From Melastoma dodecandrum (taxonomy: Eukaryota; Streptophyta; Magnoliopsida; Myrtales; Melastomataceae), in contig JARUPY010000085.1 in NCBI GenBank assembly GCA_029817715.1, forward strand, positions 1,054,001-1,118,000: a stretch of 64,000 bases of DNA. Direction: 5' to 3'. Below, one piece after another: positions 35,013-46,133 of this stretch. A program made the translations under genes and the position numbers. Within the stretch, counting starts at the first letter, position 1. Each line of letters begins with the position of its first letter. Below the pieces are notes generated by a model. It was not told the origin of the DNA. It made no database searches and saw only the letters and a program-made list of their open reading frames with translations.

Positions 35013-38000
35013 CTACCATTTTCTGTTGGATTGATTGGTAACGAAAGCCCTCAAAGAAGGTGATTGGGTGAGACCATCTGGAGTCACCGTTTGAATGCCG
35101 TTCTTCTGTTGCATCCTTCTCTTTGCTAGGTAACCTCTGACCCAGGGAGTAACATCCTCATTGATCTTGATCATGATGAAGAAGATGAGTCGGTATATGA
35201 CGATCATGCAGAAGATGACGCTCAGATCAATCCACTTCGACCTGTGGACATCTATCTGGAAAATGTACTCCAGGATGTACTCCCCAGGAATCCTCGGAAG
35301 ATCTGGAGACTGGTTGTCAAATATCAAACCCTGGAGATCGTTCTGGTATTGCCCCTGAGTTGAAGGTCAGTTAATAGATCAGTTTCAGACTGTGATACAA
35401 CATAACTTTTATTGGGACAGCCACACCAAGTTCTTGTTTATTACCTGAAGAGCCCAGAAGTGGAAGCTGATATAGGACATGGGATACCTCCACAGAGGCT
35501 TAGGAATGTCATTAGGAAGCCTGAAGTACCCTGATACCAGCATGAATATCCCCTGGTATAGTAGGAGGCATAAAATGCAGAAATCAGATTCAAGTGCTTC
35601 CATCCCTACAGCCACAAGGATGGCCACAAGATAACTCCCATGTTCTTTAAAATTTTTACCTGAATCCCAGCACCTATTATGATGCCCATAAGGAAATTTG
35701 GGACAATGCTGGCTATGGCCATCATCAAGCTCTCGACAACGGTGACACTTGCATAGAGACAGAGGACAAAGAAGAGGTAGTGCATGAATCCTGGGTGAAG
35801 GCGAACCATAAAATAACAGATAGTCCCCGAGAGGAATGTGATCAAGATGAGGAATGGCATCGCAGAGAAAGTGTTGCTGATCACAAATGCGCTGACACCA
35901 TAATGCCCATTCAGTCTCTCCCTCTGGAAAACCTGAGAAGGGGAACATATCAATGGATCAGTCGAACAAAGTTCGAGTTCCTGTTGTTGGCATAAGTATT
36001 CTGTTTGCTGAATTTCAAGGGAAATGTCTTCACCTTCATGTCCTCCACGAAGGAAGGAAAGCCGCCAATTGACATGAATGTGACAAAGCCGAACACGAAA
36101 GATGCACAAGCACCCCTTGCCTGTTAAATGCCAAGAAAACAAAAAATGGTGAGAAGTTTAGTTGGGCAGTGACTTCTTAGCTTTGCAGAATTGGCACCAA
36201 GAGAACAGATACCAGGATTGAACTGTAGCCTGTGCCAACATTTAGGTATATCGTGCCGATGCAGACGGTCACCAGGATATAGATTACGAGACGGAGCCAG
36301 TAGTAGCCAAAGTCCCTTGACATGTTAATGAAGGAGCGCTTGGTCAAGGTGAATGCTTGCATGAAGAAACTAGCCTGACTTCCCCCTGAATCCAGTACCG
36401 TTCCTTTCTGCAGTTTTGAGAGGTCATTCTCGTGACTATTAAGATTTTGATTCCGAAGTTCGATTTTGAGGAGGAGATGATTTTGGCTGCAAATGCAGCA
36501 AGAACTTACCACTTTGGACATCTCCTCGACCTTCAGTCTGGCTGCGTAGCTGTACTGAGAGGTGCGGTAGAAGTCCAAGAGAGTTCGGATGGCTTCTGCC
36601 GTTGTAATCCTATCCAGAGGGTCGTCTGTTGATTCAAGCTGGGATTTCCACCAATAACCAAGTTTCAGACCGAAAATCCCCAGAATAACGTGAAGTTATC
36701 CAGAAACGTACTGACGCCAAGATGGTTAGTTACCCTCAGTTTCATTGATCCTTTCAGGGTAGCCTTGACTTTATCGAAATCGGAGTTGACACATCTGAGG
36801 AAATGATCTGAGGGGTTCCGCAAAGCCGGGCAAGGGAATCCAGCTTGAGCAAAGAACTGTGCTACACTTTCAAGAATCAAAACACGAAAGATTTTGGGAA
36901 TAAAGACGCCTGTGAGGAGATTGACTGTCACCTCGTATGCCTCCGAAGCCTGGCCGAAGTAGACATTCTTGCCACCAGAGAGCAAGCAGAGCCTGTCAAA
37001 TAGTTCGAACACCTCACTGCTAGGCTGGTGAACCGATGCTATGATGGTCCGACCATCCCTCGACAAGCTACGGAGTGTCTGTGTAACGAAGAAGGCTGAC
37101 GCGCTGCATTAACAGGGCCATATCTTCAGGAATGAATGCCAACGCACCAGAAAACAATTAAAATGCGTTGTTACCTGTCAAGACCGCTGGTAGGTTCGTC
37201 AAGGAAAAGCAGCCGGGGCCTCATGAGGATCTCGAGTGCTATGCTAACTCGCCTCTTCTCACCACCGCTGATCCCCCGCAGGTGCCAGTTCCCAATCACC
37301 GTGTCGGCACAGTCCTGGAGCCCCATCTCCGAAATTGTGCTCTCGACCAGCACCCGTTTCTCCTCCCACGGCATCTCATCCGGCAGTCTCAGCCTGGCCG
37401 AGTACGATATCGTCTCCCTCACAGTCAGCGTGCCAATCAGGTTATCGTCTTGGGTCACGTAAGCCTAAACATTATGAGCAAAAAAAAGGATCATCAGATT
37501 TCAACCTGGTCGGCAAAATATTTCATGGTTTCCCAAAATGACAGAGACAATTAACTCAACCAAACCATATGTCCTGTTTCATTAAATTCCTTGCTCCCCA
37601 AAGTAAATAATGGGGACGATATGTCTCGATCGATACTGTTAGAAATGATGCTCGGTTAATCACTTTTTGCCCTAGGATCCAATCTTCCATATCCATCTAC
37701 CATTCCTGACAAAGAAAATATCATGTACGTATGAATGAATAATGACAAAGATATCTTACGGCGGTCCCGAAGGAGAGCTTCGTCCTGCGGCCGTTCAACA
37801 GGATGGTGCCGGTGAGGAAAGCGTTGGCCGCTAGCCGGCTCGAGAGCGCATCAAGAAGGGTCGACTTCCCTGACCCTGACGGACCCATGAGAGCCGTGAG
37901 CGTTCCCGGCTCTGCGTACCCCGTCAGCCCCTCGAGTACCTTCTGGGTCTCGCCGTTGCTGTGCGTAACGGTGACCGTCAGGTCCTTCCACGTGAGCCTC

Positions 38001-38152
38001 GCAGAGACGTCCCCCACAATCTCGCCCTTGCACGCCTTGTCCCTCCAAAGGGTCATGCTCAAGGGGCTAAGCCCGCCGCTGAGGACAACACTAATGTTGT
38101 TGTTATTGCCACTACCACCATGACCATCTCCCAATCCTGACTCGATCTCCAT
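35013..38152 (-). CDS. ABCG11: ABCG11-type half-size ABC transporter (cuticle lipid export)
   Basis: WBC/ABCG half-transporter. Arabidopsis ABCG11 dimerises with itself or ABCG12 at the plasma membrane and exports wax and cutin precursors. Ten exons: 37760-38152, 37175-37464, 36932-37103, 36734-36856, 36510-36638, 36213-36407, 36034-36120, 35660-35932, 35445-35552, 35013-35354. They give 703 residues, the same length I recall for ABCG11, with every phase matching. Walker [10 protein letters not shown] is at 90-98, the signature ISGGEKRR at 196-203 and Walker [13 protein letters not shown] follows. The six-helix membrane domain fills the second half, with [40 protein letters not shown] and [20 protein letters not shown]. 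The C-terminus ([18 protein letters not shown]...[12 protein letters not shown]) is specific to the ABCG11 branch. Confidence 0.94.
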
Positions 38153-40148
38153 ATCTCTTGCTCTCCTCGCACTCTAAAGAGTTTCACCCCAATTCCCCCT
38201 ATTCCTTAAGACAAGAACTCAAATCCTAAGTCGCAACTACCATGGCATGCGTAGTGAGTTTAGTAACATGGTAAAAAATATAGTACAATTGAACAAGGAA
38301 GATGCAAGTCCAGTGTGAGTGAGAGAGAGAGAGGTGTGTGTGTGTGTGTGTGTAAGAATGAATGGGAATCGCATGCAAAACGAACTTTTCGTTCTAAACT
38401 TTATTATTTATTTCTTTTACTGTTCACCGTAGTTGGAAACCTCCCCCCCACCCAAAAAAAAAAGGAACACCCACGAAAGAAAATAAAGGGGAAACAGAAA
38501 AGATGATGAAGATGGAGAGGGAGAGGGATTTGAGTATGCCAAGGAAAAGGGAAGATGGGGGAAGTGAGGAATGAGGTTAAAAATCTATATGGGTGGGTGG
38601 GGATTATGGTTTCTTGGTTTTATCATTGATGGGGTTCTGGTACGTGTTGGTGCCAAAGCATTCAATGCACCCCCCCTCTTCTTCCTACTTCCTTTCGAGA
38701 ACCGACCCCAACAATTAATGTTTTTAGATAGATATGTAGGTGTTTTAGAGCTTTTTTTGCTGTTGGCCTTTCTCGTCTTGGATCCCCCACCCCCCATGTT
38801 CTATCCATCTTTCTTCCTAATCCCCTTTCTGTAACTTACATGGCCATATCCTAACTTTACATCTTTCATTCGATTCACGTTATCTAAGTTAGCCTCGGTA
38901 AAACAAGATTAATGATGGGATTTTGGAGTTAGTCAAGGGGACATGAACTGCTAACAAACCCGGCTATTAATGCCAATAGAGTGGGATCAGTAGGAATGGA
39001 ATGGCGGGCGGGGGGCTTCAAAGTTGAAGCCATCTGTACAAGCAGTTAAGCTTTTTTTACGTAAGTATCAAAATCAACCTCTGCCCCCATGTGACATGCG
39101 CTCACTCGACTAGTAATATCCGATGCCACGACCCATGTCTTTTCCAAGTCCTTGTAGAAAAGCCAAGGTTGCATGGAGCTGTCCCGACTAAAACGAAGAA
39201 AAAAAGAGAGATTCATTAGATGCGCCTCTGAGCTTTTTTTTTTTTTTTTTTTTTGTCTGGACTCGGTAGTCGTAGTTGGTGCCGATTATTTCATCTCCAT
39301 AGCCATTCCATTACTCTCACTCCCAAGTAAATAATGCACATGCAACCCCCGGCGTTATTGATGGGACCCCAAAGAGACAGGCGGCGGTGGAGGAGAAAAT
39401 TCGATTCCCCAAGGAGGCGGGTCGCTTATTGGGCCAGAAAATGGGACTGGGCCTCATTGGATGGTGGGCCATTAGCCCGTCTAACGGGCCCGTTCGCTCA
39501 CAGGATGAGGTCAGGACACGTGGGGGGAGTATTTGCCCGACCAGTTTTGTAATATATGGGTAGAACCCGAGTCGATAATTTTATTTATTTAAGGAAAAAC
39601 CGTTAGTTGATTTTGCGTCTAGTCAAGGATGAGTTAGACATGATTTGGATTACACGTACACCTCCTCCTTATTATTGTTATTTCAATTGGAGAAAATATT
39701 AGATGTCTGTTTTATTATTGTGGAACCCCAGCAATTCCTACACGCGGGGATAAAGTCAATCGTAAGTCGTAGGTGGGTCTGGTCTGATCACGACACGTCC
39801 TCCCTTCTTTATTACTATTATATCAATTAAAATTAAAATATTCTTTTTTTTTCCTGCAACTAAAAAACAAAAAGCTTTCCCCATTTTATTGTCCTTTTCT
39901 CCCCCCACTATTCGCCTCGTCTCATCCCCCCCATCCCTAATCATTACCAACCAAGGGAAAGGGAGAACGGTGAACAATTAGTGATAAATTACCCCCCCGA
40001 CATAATTTCGTCTGTTTACTTCTCCTTCTCCCTGCAGTTATGGGAATCTCGTCATCGATCTCCCCACTCTCCTTCAATTCTTCTCCCTAAACCCACCCCC
40101 CTTCCCCTTCAAGTCGATCACCGAGTAACACAACTCATTCCACCTTCC
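38153..40148. other. Divergent intergenic region (ABCG11 and DUF789 promoters)
   Basis: No gene seen. It includes a (GT)n microsatellite at about 38334-38353 and a T run at 39234-39254. CT-rich leaders flank both genes. Sequence just before 40149 is C/T-rich and probably the DUF789 5'UTR. No confident TATA box or conserved motif block was marked. Confidence 0.55.
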
Positions 40149-42028
40149 ATGAGGACGGATTGCTGCCCGCAGCGCCTGGCTTCTGCCACGGCCGCCTCCT
40201 CCTCCTCGTCGTACAACCTGCAGAGGTTGCTCGATTCCTTCACCCCTTTCCTCCCCTCCCAGGTGGGTCTCCCCCTTCTTCCACACCCCCCCCAAAGTTT
40301 CATTTAAATAAAAATAGAAACAAATTTTGATTGGGGAGTTGGTAACGATCGCGGATTCCCTTTCAATTAATCAAATGGAATTCAATGTTTATTAAATTCA
40401 GGAACTGGGTTTTTTTTTAAATTGATTTTTATTCTAACATGGCTGAGTGAGAGGTTGCTGTGACAATGTTAAAAAATAAATAAATTGATAATTTATCGTG
40501 TGGTGTAACCTTTATTTGGAATTTGGGTTTTTTTCTTTAATATATATATTACCAAATTGGCTGAAGATTTTGATGGGGGGGTATGAAATTTTTGTTTTCT
40601 TTTAATGCATGGCCGAATTACTGCTTCTCCATCTCCATCTTTGGTTTGGCCCACTGACTTTTTGGAAATTTTGTTTGTCTTCCCCACCTTTTGTTAGATC
40701 CTTTGGATATTCTCTTGCATGATTTAGTCCTTTTCTTGTGAGAATTATGATTAATTAATTCGATTCGAGTCGGATAATATTGATTAATTTCGGGTCGTCT
40801 TGTGTTTGGCCTTTTTGACAGAGCCACGGCCATGACATAAACCAGATGTGGCAACCGATCGGGAAGGAGACGATCCGGTCCTTTGCTTTCAAGGACCTCT
40901 GGGACAGCTACAGTGAGCCCAGCGCGTTCGGGGCTCGAACCAAGGTCGTAACGAGCCACGGCGAGGTCCTAAACCAATACTATGTGCCTTACCTTTCGGC
41001 CCTTCAAATCTACACTAACAAGGCCCTTTGTTCCCCGAGGTGGTTGCTTCTGTTCTCTCGGAAGGATAGCCGGATCGTAATTGTGTGACGTGACTTTTGA
41101 CGTGGTTTCTGTTCTTGACGTAAGTAGGGATGGATCGGAGGGAAGCAATGGATTGGAGCTCGAGAGCGATCTGTGGAGCGATGATGGACAGAGCGACAAG
41201 CTGTCGAGGTCGATGAGCGATAACTCCAGCAAGGGATGCTGCGATAGCATCTCGGAAGACTCGAGCCTGGACCATCCGGTTTCGAGGCCTGAGAGTTTCG
41301 GCTCAGTTTACTTGGAGTATTTTGAGGCTTGTTCTCCTCACTGGAGAATCCCATTGGCGGATAAGGTAACTAGCTCAATGACCGGAAATCGAAAATAGTA
41401 AATAAAGGGCCCGAGTGATCGAGTGTGGTTCTACTCTGTTCGATCCAGATCGGCGTATTAGCAAAGGATTACCCGGCCCTGATGACTCTTCGTAGCTCGG
41501 ACGTATCCCCCGCGAGCTGGATGGCCGTTGCTTGGTAAGAATTCTAAGTCCATCCTCACCAAACTCTGCTTCTCGCTACTCGCATTAATGACCAATTTTT
41601 TGCCCACGCCTTCAGGTATCCTATATACCATATACCGAAGAGCAGCAACAAGGACTTGTGCGCATGCTTCCTCACATATCACACATTGTCCTCGTCCTTC
41701 CTAGGTAATTGACTGATTTCTCGCTGTCTGCCAAACCGTCTGTGTCATTGATCGTCATTGATCGCCATCTCCTTGATTAGACACAGACGACGGTGATGGG
41801 GACAGCCTTCTCCTCGCTGAGGACTCCTCGAAGAAAGAACATGCTCCTGATGCAATACATCTCCGTCCATTCGGCCTGTCGACCTACAAGATGCAGGGTG
41901 ACCTGTGGGTGAAACTGGACACAGACGAGCACTTGAAGTTCATGGAGATGACAGACGCGGCACGCTCGTGGGTGAAGCAGTTGGGCGTGTACCACCACGA
42001 CCTCAACTTCTTTGACCATCGCCACTGA
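40149..42028 (+). CDS. DUF789 family protein
   Basis: Plant-specific protein family without an assigned function. Six exons: 40149-40262, 40822-41039, 41128-41365, 41449-41534, 41616-41704, 41781-42028, giving 330 residues with GT-AG borders in phase. Family features are NLQRLLDSFTPFLPSQ near the start, then FAFKDLWDSYSEPSAFGA, a Ser/Asp-rich acidic middle (about 110-150), VYLEYFEACSPHWRIPLADK, LRSSDVSPASWMAVAWYPIY, HIPKSSNKDLCACFLTYHTL and the C-terminal LRPFGLSTYKMQGDLWV. The short N-terminus before NLQRLL is Ser-rich. No signal peptide or membrane helix is seen, so the protein is probably cytosolic or nuclear. The first exon is short and its ATG is the first in the frame; an upstream ATG at about 40041 opens only a short uORF-like frame. 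Confidence 0.88.
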
Positions 42029-42860
42029 TACCATGTAAATAACCATAACCTGCAGCGGTGGCCCTCCCTCTTTCTCGGACGGCTGTTAAGGCATCGGTCG
42101 TGGACCGATCCGTGGGGGCTTGTTCCGGCTAACTGTTTGATAAGACTAGAGTGTATGGCGTCCTTGAGGATGTATGCAAGTGGTTCTTAGCGAGAGAAGA
42201 GGGACGGCGCAACTCTTAGCGAAGCCTTTTTTTTAATCAGTTTTCAGGGTCATGTAAGTGGGATCGATTGTTATTCCAATGTTTTTGAGTTTGAGAATAT
42301 AAGCCAACGAGTTGATGATTTAGTCGTAATATAAGTTCAATTGAATTAGATAATTAACGTTTTTATTACATAGTCTGCCGACCCAACTGCCATTAAACTA
42401 CCGACTTTCCTCGGTTGCATCGTCCAATTGAGGTTTTCTTCACCGGAATCTACATTCCAACCGGCGATGGCGAGTCTGCAATACCCGGGTGAGAAAGTTC
42501 CTGCTTTTATGCTCATCAGTCGGTAGGATTCTCCTCTCGTGGATAGAGATGATGTTTGATGGGAAATTGGGAATACCAATTTTGAGAATTTCTTTCACTC
42601 TTTTGGGATCGTCGTCCGGTTTAGAGGGAGATTAGTGCTGGGTTTCGTTGGGATAGGGAATGTGAAACCTGGGTGATTAGTGTTCGATCTGGCGTTTGAT
42701 GGGAATTAGAAGTAACCCGTTATGACAGTTGTCCTCTTCTAGGGTCTCTCACCGGTGGATATGGCGAATCAATGTTAAGATTTTGGGGTGATGTTAGTGT
42801 TTAGTTGGTCAATGATGAGTCGGAGATTGATCGGAGAGAGTGGTTGATTGTGTTTTTCAG
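42029..42860. other. Intergenic; DUF789 3'UTR
   Basis: Mostly the DUF789 3'UTR and spacer. An ATG at about 42467 followed by a GTGAG donor could be an alternative first exon of the following pseudogene (MASLQYPG), but this adds no recognisable sequence. Confidence 0.45.
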
Positions 42861-44260
42861 ATGGTGCTGAGGCTCGCTACCTGTTATGCGAGCGTAACTC
42901 CGCCGCGGCAGAATCGGAGTCCCGTCTCCCATAACACAGCCTCGAGAAAGGATAAATGGAAGTGGAGGAGGGGCTGCACCACAAGGCCCCAGATATTGTG
43001 TTCTTCTACCAGCAGCAGTGCTTCGTCATGTGTCTTTGTGGTCTCGGATTTGCACACAGATTATCTGGAAAATATGGATTGTTTTGACCGTGAACTACAA
43101 CAGGGATGTTCTTCTAACGGCCAGTGACGTCGCGGAGACTATAAGAACTTAGTCTCTACAATGTCTCTCTTGAAGGGCAGGTTCAATCACACCTTTTACG
43201 TTCCTGGGAATCATGATGCCTGGTGCCATCGGGAGTTGGAGAATTACTTGGGTGTCTACAGTCCAATCTACTATGCTTTTGTAGTTTGTGGTGGGAATAA
43301 ACCTGTCTACAATGAAAGCATGCTTTTCAGGCACGATACTGAGTTAAAATGTGAATCTGCTTGGCAGGAAGGTTCCTTGGAAAAGCTAGATTATTTACTC
43401 AATGCGTGTGGGCATCTTGGAGTGACAATAGACCCTGCAATTATCAATGGCTTCGGTATAATTCCTCTTTGTTCTTGGTACCACGAGGTAATAAGTACTA
43501 CCTCTTTGTTCTTGGTACCACGAGGTAATAAGTACTAATCAAATCCTAGCGTTGTCTCTTGTTTCTGTCCTCGATACTGTCTGGAAATTGGAGTAATGAT
43601 ACGGCACTAGTTACTTCTTATTCCAGAGCTTTGATAGAGAAGATGAGATCACGGCTTTTCGCATTCCTCCCCTGGAGATGATGGGATTCAGTCTCTACTT
43701 ATATATGCTGCAGTTCAACTTCTGTTAAAAGCCTAACTGCTTTGGGATGCAAGTGAAAGCATTTGTCTGTTAAGTGTAGGCATGTAAGGACTGCTACCGG
43801 TGCAAGTGGCCTGAAGAGCTGTCAAACAAGGACGAGTCCCTCGCAGCCTTCTTCGATTCCATGAATGATTCCAAACAAGATGTTATCGACGAGATCAGAA
43901 GGGAATGCAGCCAGATCATTACGTTTTCGCACTTTATACCCAGGTAACCTCAAATACCACTTCCAGTGGAACTAAGCTTTACTTCCTGAGAGATCTTACT
44001 CCTACCATTTAACTAGACAAGAACTATGCCCAGATAAGAGAATGCTGTTCGGTCCGTACATGGGCTCAAACGGGTGCGGGTTGTGTCACGTATTCGGTCA
44101 CATGGCATCATATACTCAGATGGGGAATTCTCCGACAGGCTCTATCCTTGTTACTGGAAGGACTAGGACTACTGTCCATCCGAGGGAACCCCATAACACT
44201 GAACTAGCTCCCTGGGTTGCCATATTCTACAGCCGAAGATCGACAAGTCCCATGACATGA
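42861..44260 (+). pseudogene. Calcineurin-like metallophosphoesterase, decayed copy
   Basis: Blocks of a plant metallophosphoesterase are present in order: VFVVSDLHTDYLENMD (DxH metal motif), DVLLTASDVAET, MSLLKGRFNHTFYVPGNHD (GNHD motif), LEKLDYLLNACGHLGV, NGFGIIPLCSWYHE, SFDREDEITAFRIPPLEM, CKWPEELSNKDESLAAFFDS, IITFSHFIPR and QELCPDKRMLFGP, with the end HNTELAPWVAIFYSR. Between the first and third blocks the frame shifts at least twice (a TGA in one frame near 43127, a TAG in another). Near 44090-44110 the HxH motif is destroyed: GHM replaces the expected GHTH, and the following part is deleted and out of frame. A 37-bp tandem duplication covers one exon-intron border. Introns remain, so the copy decayed in place. 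Confidence 0.8.
43464..43537 (+). repeat. Perfect 37-bp tandem duplication
   Basis: Copies at 43464-43500 and 43501-43537 are identical. The unit contains the end of an exon (coding for the Trp-Tyr-His-Glu end of GIIPLCSWYHE) and the splice donor GTAATAAG. The pseudogene therefore has two copies of the same donor site in a row. Confidence 0.95.
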
Positions 44261-44487
44261 ATCGAAAGATGAAATATGGGTTTTGTGAAATCTGTATTAT
44301 TTCATACAAACAGGAACACGGGATTTAAAACAGACAAGGCAGACAGAGATGAAGTCTACAAGGATGATCATCAGAATGCAAAGATTATTACAGCAAAGCC
44401 CAAGACCTCAGAAAACCATGCAAAAATCCCCAACTTGTATCTGTTTTTTTTCTTCCTTTCAGGCTCAGACGGTTCTTTGACTACTGA

Positions 44488-45485
44488 TCAATAGTCTTCG
44501 GGAGCTAATGGGGTGTGGGTGTGGTGCGGAGCCTCTACAGGTACCATGAGGAACTCGTAGATGAGCCCCGCGAGGCCGCCGCCTATGAGGGGGCCCAGCC
44601 AGTAGATCCAGTGGTGTCTCCACCTCCACCCAACTAATGCTGGCCCGAAAGCCCTTGCAGGATTCATGGACGCCCCATCAAATGGGCCGCCGATGAGGAT
44701 GTTGGCCGCCAGCATCAGACCTATTGCCAGTGGGGCTAAGATCCCCAGGCTGCCTCTCCTGGGATCTACTGCGGTTGAGTAGAACACGTAGACTAGCGCG
44801 AACGTCAGGATTATCTCAAGGAGCAAGCCGTGCAACTCTCCCACTCCTGATGCCAAGTAGAACCCAACTGGTCTCTGCAAGTGGATCAAATCAATTAGTC
44901 TGGTCGCTTAATCAGAGCTATTCCATAACTGCCAAGGCCTGGCAGAAGTGTACGCTTTGATACCATTCCGCCCGTGACCACCCTAAGAAGGAGGGAGGCA
45001 ACTATGGCGCCGAGGAGCTGTGCCACCCAGTAGTACAGGGCACGGATGAGCGAGATCCTCCCACCAACAAGAGCCCCGAATGTGATGGCCGGATTGACAT
45101 GGCCTCCTGATATGTTGATGCTGGCGGCTATCGCAGCAAACAGCGCCAGCCCGTGGGCGAGCGCCATCGTCACCAGCGACGATGCCCTCATCGCTCGGTA
45201 GTAACGGGCGTCTTCAGGATACATCTTGTCTAATCACCAATGAAAGACAAAATTAAAGATAAGCAAAACAGATTTACCCACTTTTTCTCGTCCGTAATGA
45301 GCCATGCAGCGCCCGCCAGAGACATGCATATATACAATACGCATACCGAGAGCGAGAATGGATCCTTCCCCGACAAAGACGAAGATGAAGGTGGAGAGGA
45401 ACTCGGCCAGCGTGGCACGCATGGAGTCGGGGTGTGTGGCCTCATCAGGCCTGCCAAAAGTATACGCTCGAGAAGGAGGCGGCAT
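44488..45485 (-). CDS. TIP3: Tonoplast aquaporin TIP3 (alpha-TIP, seed type)
   Basis: Water channel of the MIP family; TIP3 isoforms sit in protein-storage vacuole membranes of seeds. Exons 45347-45485, 44964-45229 and 44488-44874 give 263 residues. The start [20 protein letters not shown] and the end [14 protein letters not shown] are typical of the alpha-TIP branch. Both NPA boxes are intact (GGHVNPAIT, 92-94; [10 protein letters not shown], 206-208), with six membrane helices around them, including [19 protein letters not shown] and [20 protein letters not shown]. The selectivity-filter helix positions look TIP-like (His in AHGLAL region, Arg after the second NPA). The loop after helix 1 ([18 protein letters not shown]) is longer than in other TIPs, as in alpha-TIPs. 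Introns are short. The assignment to TIP3;1 or TIP3;2 is not made. Confidence 0.92.
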
Positions 45486-45598
45486 ATCTTCAAGCTTCCG
45501 AGAGGAACACTGCTCCCCTTATGACTTACTTCCCCCGCAAACTAAAACAAACTTCAAAATGCAGCAGAAGACTTGAAAAAAGAATACAGACGAACAAA

Positions 45599-45745
45599 AA
45601 GGAGGATGCATGTCCGAGAAGTGGATGATCACGATGGCTTAAATCGGTCAGTGTCCTGGGTCAGTTGTGCGTACGCGTGAGGGGGGGGGGGGGAGTTTTG
45701 CATGGCCATGCGTCGCTTTGTTGGGTATCTGCCACGTGTCTCCTT
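45599..45745 (-). promoter_or_regulatory. Seed-type promoter motifs upstream of TIP3
   Basis: Read on the minus strand toward TIP3, two RY elements (CATGCA) occur at 45607-45612 and 45699-45704, and a strong ABRE/G-box (ACACGTGGC) at 45732-45740. They lie about 120, 215 and 250 bases before the TIP3 ATG. RY elements bind B3 factors ABI3/FUS3 and ABREs bind ABI5-type bZIPs, the known activators of seed-maturation genes. A 13-base G run at 45681-45693 lies between them. Confidence 0.6.
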
Positions 45746-46133
45746 TATGCCTTTGCCGCAACCGGCTGAAGGATGATCTCTCGTTTGCCAGCATTGGTCT
45801 CTATCCTATTGTTCATAGTCACCTTCGATTTGGGGCATTGCCAAAACTCCCGTTCTCAAAAAGAATTTGGCAATGAATTTTCAGAAAACGGGCCTCAAAT
45901 CGAACATCTCTGTTGGGCCTAACTTACATTGAGTTTCTTGCCCTCTTGTTTTTCTTTCTTCAAGACAGAAATCCGACAATCGTTTTTAATGTTGTCCGTC
46001 ATTGAGAGGAGAGAAAGAAAGAGCGGACCTTAAAACCGCACGAAAACCCTCGCTTTCAATTTCCCTCCCTTTTTCTCCGCCATCATTGATCGATCTTCAC
46101 GGAAGCAGAGCCGATGAACTGACGGCTCCGGGC
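45746..46133. other. Intergenic between divergent genes
   Basis: Contains the distal TIP3 upstream region and the leader of the following plus-strand gene. Nothing else recognised. Confidence 0.5.
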
